A stretch of 64,000 bases of DNA from Dehalococcoidia bacterium. Its GTDB lineage: Bacteria > Chloroflexota > Dehalococcoidia > Dehalococcoidales > UBA3254. Position 1 is the stretch's first letter, and every line of letters starts with the position of its first letter. The stretch covers positions 1 through 64,000 of the forward strand of contig JANYAV010000014.1 in NCBI GenBank assembly GCA_025361145.1, read 5' to 3'. Shown here piece by piece: positions 59,409 to 64,000 of this stretch. Both the position numbers and the translations under genes were made by a program. The notes under the pieces are model-generated. The model had not been told where the DNA came from. It did not search any database and saw only the letters and a program-made list of their open reading frames with translations.

Positions 59409-61985
59409 ATGATTGAGAATCTGACACCTATCCGCCAGCAATATCTAAAAGTTAAACTACAATATCCTCAGGTTATAGTTTTTTTTCGCTTGGGTGATTT
59501 TTACGAGACCTTCGATGAGGATGCCCGTATAGCATCGAAAGAACTCGAAATCGTCCTAACCGCGCGTAGTATGGGGAAAGGTAATTCTATCCCCATGGCT
59601 GGGATTCCATATCATGCGGTAGATAATTATCTGGCCCGTTTGATAAATCGCGGTTATAAAGTAGCCATTTGCGAACAAATGACCAAAGCTGGAGAGACAA
59701 AGGGGATTGTCCAAAGAGAAGTTGTGAGGTTGGTTACACCTGGCACTGTAATCGAGCCTGGATTATTAATAAGCAAAGTAAATAATTATTTGCTGAGCGT
59801 ATTTATAGACCGTGCTCAAGCCGGTTTAGCTTACGCAGATATCACAACCGGAGAATTTGAGGTAGCGCAGACATCATTGAACAGGGTAATAAATGAGATA
59901 GAAAGACTTAAGCCATCAGAAATACTTGTTCCCAAAACTTTAGATATTACTTCTTTCAAAATTACCAGCCCCATGACTCGTTTGGAAGATTATGACTATG
60001 ACCTAGAATCGGCCTCAAAGATTTTGTTAGATCAGTTTAAAGTGGCGTCTTTAGATGGATTTGGTTGCGCCAATCTGCCTTTGGCTCTAAGGGCGGCAGG
60101 AAGTATCCTGCATTACTTGAAAGAAACTCAAAAGAATTCACTTAATCACTTAAACGGGTTAACAACTTACTCAACTGAAAGTTTTATGGCTTTGGATCTA
60201 CAAACGCAGAATAATCTGGAGTTATTACACAGCAGCCGTACTTTAAAGGCAGAAGGATCGCTTCTCTCTGTTTTAGATTTTACACGAACTGCAATGGGCG
60301 GTAGGTTACTTAGAAAATGGCTTGGGCAACCACTATTAGATATACAGCAGCTTAACCAGCGTTTGGATGCGGTTCAGTGGGCTTATAACGAAAGCCTAAA
60401 AAGGTTAAAATTTATTGCTCTCTTAAGCGATGTGGCTGATATGGAGCGCTTGATTAATCGCATCAAGACTGGCATTGCTTCTCCGCGAGAGATCATTGCG
60501 CTAAGAAAGGGCCTTGAGGTTATTCCTGAGATAAAGTCAATTATCGAAGCAAGTCCTTTGAATTGGTTGGAAAAGGACTTGCATCCTCAACCTGAAATAG
60601 TTGAGTTGATCGGTAAGGCGATAAACGATCACCCACCCGCTGTTTTGGATGAAGGTGGAGTAATTAAAGTAGGGTTCTCTCCTGAGCTTGATGAGTTGCG
60701 TAATCGTTCTAACAGTTCCAAACAATATTTAGCTGGATTAGAAAAGCGGGAAAGAGAAAAAACCGGGATAAAATCACTTAAAGTGGGATATAACCGAATT
60801 TTTGGATATTACATTGAAGTTTCCAATGCTAACCTGGGGCAAGTGCCCCAACATTTTATTAGAAAACAGACATTAGTGGGAGGAGAGAGATTTTATACTC
60901 CAGAATTAAAAGAATATGAGGCGCTTATCTTGCATGCACAGGAGCGCATAATCGAAATGGAGTCAGATCTTTTCAAGGTTATTTGCGGTCAAATAGCTGC
61001 AACTGGTGAAGCAATTGCCACCCTGGCGCAAGCTATTGCTACCATAGATGTGATAAATGCCCTCGCTGAGGCCGCTATCCGTTATAACTACGTAAGACCA
61101 AATTTAAATTCAGGAAAGGCTTTAACAATAAAGGATGGAAGACATCCGGTAGTGGAACGTAGTTTGCCCGAGAACGTTTTTATCTGCAATGACACTTATC
61201 TATCTAACGAGGATGCCCGGTTAATCATTTTAACGGGACCAAATATGTCAGGTAAGTCAACTTATTTGCGGCAAGTAGCTTTGATCGTATTGATGGCGCA
61301 GATCGGCAGTTTTGTGCCGGCATCTTCAGCAGATATAGGGATAGTAGATAGAATATTTACGCGTATAGGTGCAGGAGAAGATCTGGCGGCAGGAAAGTCT
61401 ACCTTCATGGTTGAAATGTCTGAAACTGCAAATATTCTGAACAACGCCACGGCGGAATCCTTGATAATATTGGATGAAATAGGCCGAGGGACCAGCACTT
61501 ATGACGGCTTGTCTATCGCGCGGGCTGTGGCCGAATATATTCATAATTCCCCCAGATTGGGCGCGAAGACCCTTTTTGCTACTCATTATCATGAGTTAGT
61601 AGAGTTAGCAGGATTTTTACCTTTTGCCAAAAATTTCAATGTATCGGTTATTGAAGACAAAGGTGAAGTAGTATTTTTGCGTAAAGTTGTCCCAGGGGGA
61701 GTTGATAAAAGCTATGGCATCCATGTTGCCAAATTAGCCGGATTGCCCAGAACAGTGATTAATAGAGCACAAGAAGTTTTGACCACCCTTGAAAATAATG
61801 AGAGCAATATATCTGTCTCAAAACCTAAAAGGGATATTATTAATAACCAAATTAGCCAGATAACATTTTTGGGGACTAAATCGGTGGTTTTAGAAGAACT
61901 CGAAGATATTGATTTAGACGGTCTAACGCCTCTGGATGCACTGAATAAGCTTTATGTGCTGCAGAAGAAGGCCAAAGAAGCTTAA
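59409..61985 (+). CDS. mutS: DNA mismatch repair protein MutS
   Basis: MutS recognises mismatches and signals to MutL. The 858-residue protein has the mismatch-binding FFRLGDFYETF near 30 (Phe-x-Glu), the connector and core domains, and a C-terminal ABC-type ATPase: Walker A TGPNMSGKST near 618, ST(F/M)MVEMSET, Walker B IILDEIGRGTSTYDG, and LFATHYHEL. Length is normal for the MutS1 branch. I chose the ATG at 59409 because family proteins begin at this ENLTPIRQQYL stretch; another ATG four codons earlier overlaps the -10 box. No mutL follows. Confidence 0.94.
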   Translation: MIENLTPIRQQYLKVKLQYPQVIVFFRLGDFYETFDEDARIASKELEIVLTARSMGKGNSIPMAGIPYHAVDNYLARLINRGYKVAICEQMTKAGETKGIVQREVVRLVTPGTVIEPGLLISKVNNYLLSVFIDRAQAGLAYADITTGEFEVAQTSLNRVINEIERLKPSEILVPKTLDITSFKITSPMTRLEDYDYDLESASKILLDQFKVASLDGFGCANLPLALRAAGSILHYLKETQKNSLNHLNGLTTYSTESFMALDLQTQNNLELLHSSRTLKAEGSLLSVLDFTRTAMGGRLLRKWLGQPLLDIQQLNQRLDAVQWAYNESLKRLKFIALLSDVADMERLINRIKTGIASPREIIALRKGLEVIPEIKSIIEASPLNWLEKDLHPQPEIVELIGKAINDHPPAVLDEGGVIKVGFSPELDELRNRSNSSKQYLAGLEKREREKTGIKSLKVGYNRIFGYYIEVSNANLGQVPQHFIRKQTLVGGERFYTPELKEYEALILHAQERIIEMESDLFKVICGQIAATGEAIATLAQAIATIDVINALAEAAIRYNYVRPNLNSGKALTIKDGRHPVVERSLPENVFICNDTYLSNEDARLIILTGPNMSGKSTYLRQVALIVLMAQIGSFVPASSADIGIVDRIFTRIGAGEDLAAGKSTFMVEMSETANILNNATAESLIILDEIGRGTSTYDGLSIARAVAEYIHNSPRLGAKTLFATHYHELVELAGFLPFAKNFNVSVIEDKGEVVFLRKVVPGGVDKSYGIHVAKLAGLPRTVINRAQEVLTTLENNESNISVSKPKRDIINNQISQITFLGTKSVVLEELEDIDLDGLTPLDALNKLYVLQKKAKEA

Positions 61986-62048
61986 TATAAACATAATAAC
62001 CTTTTTGATTAAATACAGTGTTAACCCTTTTCTGTCCCGGGTAAAAGG

Positions 62049-62303
62049 TTAGTGAGAGTAAGCTCCGGAGATAAAATATAACGCAGCGATCAGGGCTATT
62101 ATCATTATTGCTAGCGTAATAATAAAGCGTGTGTTATATTTCCCGTTGGGAAACCGCCAGACAATAACCGGCCGATTAGCTAATCGATTTCTAACAATAG
62201 CGGCTGCTTCTTCCGAGGTTAGTTTTCTGCTAATGGGTTGCGGATTAATATTGTTAGCAGGCGTTTCAGAGCCTTTTCTTTTAGATTCTTTTTCTTTAGA
62301 CAC
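62049..62303 (-). CDS. Small single-pass membrane protein, unknown function
   Basis: The 84-residue protein has a charged N-terminus (MSKEKESKRKG), a segment KLTSEEAAAIVRNRLANRPVIVWRFPNGKY, and one C-terminal transmembrane helix (FIITLAIMIIALIAALYFISG). I recognise no family. It is convergent with mutS and divergent from the small transcription unit downstream. The ribosome site is weak. Confidence 0.6.
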   Translation of the reverse strand: MSKEKESKRKGSETPANNINPQPISRKLTSEEAAAIVRNRLANRPVIVWRFPNGKYNTRFIITLAIMIIALIAALYFISGAYSH

Positions 62304-62393
62304 TTATTCGGTCACCCTTTTATTTATTTCCATTATTATAGCATTGAGAGTTGCTTTGCGCATATTTATTCAGTGATCATAGAAGTTCTAAAT

Positions 62394-62423
62394 TTGACAA
62401 AGTTGTTTAATAGCGATTAGAAT
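62394..62423 (+). promoter_or_regulatory. Promoter of an orphan small transcription unit
   Basis: TTGACA (62394-62399) and TAGAAT (62418-62423) with an 18-base spacer. No known gene follows before the terminator at 62594-62624. Confidence 0.5.
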
Positions 62424-62434
62424 TTTAATGTAAT

Positions 62435-62563
62435 ATGACTCAGGAAGAACAAATATTAATGTCGGTGTATAATCCGGGAAATAGAGAAATAAGGCGTATA
62501 AGGTTTACCTCAATATTTGAGGCAGGTCTAGTATGTCTCTTTACCCCCGCGAAAGGTGTTTAG
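62435..62563 (+). CDS. Putative 42-aa small protein or small RNA region
   Basis: A 43-codon frame (MTQEEQILMSVYNPG...) lies 11 bases after a good -10 box and 31 bases before an intrinsic terminator. No ribosome site precedes it, but the promoter spacing fits a leaderless mRNA as seen for other genes here. The same stretch could instead be a small RNA of about 195 bases. I recognise no homologue; the peptide is basic in the middle (NREIRRIRFTSIFEAG). Confidence 0.4.
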   Translation: MTQEEQILMSVYNPGNREIRRIRFTSIFEAGLVCLFTPAKGV

Positions 62564-62593
62564 TTACCAGAACAACATTGTTTAGAGCACATC

Positions 62594-62624
62594 AAGCCTG
62601 GAATCGATTTATTCCAGGCTTTTA
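62594..62624 (+). terminator. Intrinsic terminator of the orphan unit
   Basis: AAGCCTGGAAT (62594-62604) pairs with ATTCCAGGCTT (62611-62621) around CGATTT, followed by TTTT. Confidence 0.8.
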
Positions 62625-62684
62625 TTGTTTAAAAGATACGAAATTAAAAATAAGGAGTAATGCCATAAAAGCGGTTGGTTCAAA

Positions 62685-62713
62685 TTGATAGAGCGAGCGT
62701 AATATGGTATATT
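62685..62713 (+). promoter_or_regulatory. Promoter of argJ, leaderless arrangement
   Basis: TTGATA (62685-62690) and TATATT (62708-62713), 17 bases apart. The ATG at 62726 is 12 bases after the -10 box, with no ribosome site between. Confidence 0.5.
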
Positions 62714-62725
62714 TTGAGAGTATAA

Positions 62726-63946
62726 ATGAGCACAACAATAGAAATAATCCCTGAGGGTGGTGTGACTTCTCCTCGAGGTTTTACGGCGGGAGCCACCTAT
62801 GCAGGTATAAAAAAATATTCTAAAGACGCACTGGATTTAAGTGTGCTTTATTCTGAGACTATTTGCACAGCGGCCGCCGTGTTTACCACCAATAAGATCA
62901 AAGCTGCTCCGGTCATTATCGATCAAAATAATCTGGCAAAAACTGGAAAAGCGCAGGCAGTCGTTATTAATAGCGGCTGCGCTAATGCCTGTACCGGAGA
63001 ACAGGGAATGGCAGCAGCTTTAACCACGGCGGATCTTACTGCTTCTTTCCTGGGGCTACCTTCTGACATGATAATGCTGGCAAGTACCGGTGTTATTGGC
63101 GTTCAACTAGCTGTAGATAAAATTAAAACCGGTTTATCCAATATCATTTTAAGTGTGGAAGGTGGAAACTCTCTGACCATGGCTATTATGACCACGGATA
63201 CAAGACCGAAAAAGATAGCTGTGAAAATTGAGGATGGCGGGATTAGTTACACTATTGGCGGGACCTGCAAAGGGGCAGGGATGATTCATCCTGATATGGC
63301 AACGATGCTGGGTTTTATAACTACAGACGCAGCGGTAGACGGGGTATTTCTTAAGGAAGCGTTAAACAAAGCTGTGGCTGATTCTTTCAACCTAATTTCC
63401 GTAGACGGTGATACTAGCACTAATGACACAGTGCTTTTAATGGCAAATGGTTTAGCTGGAAACCCATTAATAAATTATGGGTCCACTTTAGGTTCAAGTT
63501 TTCAAAAGGCACTTAATCAGGTCTGTTTATATCTGGCTAAAAGCATCGCCAGGGATGGCGAAGGCGCCACACGCTTAATTGAGGTCGTAGTAAATGGGGC
63601 TATGAGCATTAATGACGCCCGCTTAGCAGTCAGGACCATTACCAGTTCTCCTCTAGTCAAAACAGCTGTTCATGGGGGCGATCCAAACTGGGGACGTATT
63701 ATCGCTGCGGTTGGGAGAAGCGGTGCTGCCATAGTGCCTGAAAAGTCAGATGTTTATATCGGTGATATGTGCCTGTTGAAACACGGTTTGCCTCTGGTTT
63801 TTGATAAGAAGGCTGCAGCAGCCTTATTGAAAAGAGAAGAGGTTGTTTTAAGAGTGGAATTAAATATCGGGAAGGCATGTGCGATAGGGTGGGGCTGTGA
63901 CCTCTCTAAAGAATATGTTGAAATAAATGCAGAGTACACTACTTAA
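62726..63946 (+). CDS. argJ: Glutamate N-acetyltransferase / amino-acid acetyltransferase
   Basis: ArgJ transfers the acetyl group from N-acetylornithine to glutamate (arginine pathway) and may use acetyl-CoA. The 406-residue protein has GFTAGATYAGIK, NSGCANACTGEQG, and the self-cleavage site ATMLGF (HPDMATMLGFITTDA), where the Thr becomes the catalytic N-terminus of the beta chain. Further landmarks are VDGDTSTNDTVLLM, RDGEGATRLIEV and GGDPNWGRIIAAVGRSG. It is followed by argB after one base, so the arginine operon continues outside the window. Confidence 0.94.
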   Translation: MSTTIEIIPEGGVTSPRGFTAGATYAGIKKYSKDALDLSVLYSETICTAAAVFTTNKIKAAPVIIDQNNLAKTGKAQAVVINSGCANACTGEQGMAAALTTADLTASFLGLPSDMIMLASTGVIGVQLAVDKIKTGLSNIILSVEGGNSLTMAIMTTDTRPKKIAVKIEDGGISYTIGGTCKGAGMIHPDMATMLGFITTDAAVDGVFLKEALNKAVADSFNLISVDGDTSTNDTVLLMANGLAGNPLINYGSTLGSSFQKALNQVCLYLAKSIARDGEGATRLIEVVVNGAMSINDARLAVRTITSSPLVKTAVHGGDPNWGRIIAAVGRSGAAIVPEKSDVYIGDMCLLKHGLPLVFDKKAAAALLKREEVVLRVELNIGKACAIGWGCDLSKEYVEINAEYTT

Positions 63947-63947
63947 A

Positions 63948-64000
63948 ATGAATAAACACATATTAGTAGTAAAAATAGGCGGATCTACTCTAGGCCAACA
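63948..64000 (+). CDS. argB: Acetylglutamate kinase, N-terminal fragment (cut by window)
   Basis: The first 17 codons read MNKHILVVKIGGSTLGQ, typical of the amino acid kinase fold start (VKIGGS) of ArgB, the next enzyme after ArgJ. The gene begins one base after the argJ stop and continues past the window edge. The family of kinases is sure; ArgB specifically is inferred from position. Confidence 0.75.
   Translation, partial: MNKHILVVKIGGSTLGQ

Noticed and set aside
62304-62420. Short plus-strand frames over the start of the 84-aa membrane protein gene
   Set aside because: They overlap the opposite coding strand, consist of hydrophobic low-complexity sequence and have no start signals.

Overview
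The window looks like a bacterial chromosome segment of mid-range GC. I infer a Chloroflexota member, probably Dehalococcoidia-like. The basis is gene content and style: a second EF-G-like GTPase, an R3H-domain SpoIIIAA-like ATPase, RemA/DUF370, ComEA/ComEC, a GGQPGNQNARKHG-type terminase small subunit, and many mosaic palindromic intergenic repeats. No rRNA is present, so this assignment is an inference.

Layout. 1-4690: a transposase C-terminal remnant, the yebC-ruvC-ruvA operon, a molybdopterin oxidoreductase, a lipoprotein and a CBS-domain site-2 protease. 4700-7500: an EF-G-like gene whose promoter and first 49 codons are duplicated next to tRNA-Ser. 7680-9990: a zinc-ribbon-type protein and a metal-efflux operon (CsoR/RcnR-type repressor, RcnA-like exporter, methyltransferase) with a clear operator. 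10050-16500 is the accessory island: mosaic repeats, a three-gene operon ending in a class III nucleotide-cyclase-like protein, a HicAB module between direct repeats, and a decaying prophage terminase pair invaded by repeats, followed by a large secreted cysteine-peptidase-like lipoprotein. 18979-31543: miaB, then a long C4-acid operon (sucCD, malic enzyme, fumarase alpha, sdhACDB, fumarase beta) and nadB-nadC. 31600-38300: membrane protein, Fur, Dtd, a heterodimeric ABC exporter and two small regulators. 38554-44050: a GH3-like acyl-adenylating enzyme, a 7TM-GAF-GAF-GGDEF-HD-GYP protein and a LuxR-type regulator with an altered receiver. 44100-50600: FAD reductase, TatD, PdxS, R3H ATPase, Tmk, DUF4870, and four tRNA genes (Gln, Leu, Gly, Phe). 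50760-58150, all minus except one: Smr, a CinA-Nudix fusion, radical SAM, DUF167 (plus), ComEC-ComEA, TrkA-TrkA-UspA. 58417-64000: RemA, Gmk, MutS, an orphan small transcription unit, ArgJ and the start of ArgB.

How the genes work together. The sucC-fumarase block encodes malate to fumarate to succinate to succinyl-CoA in either direction, with an entry from pyruvate or malate. The neighbouring NadB can use fumarate as electron acceptor. The signalling block at 40-44 kb combines c-di-GMP synthesis and degradation domains with a DNA-binding regulator.

Three patterns cut across the window. Several genes have a good sigma-70-like promoter ending only 6-12 bases before the ATG and no Shine-Dalgarno sequence, which suggests leaderless mRNAs. 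Two or more families of short palindromic or mosaic repeats occupy intergenic space and sit in frame inside a terminase gene. Promoter-overlapping palindromes mark the csoR-like, fur, winged-helix and hicAB genes.
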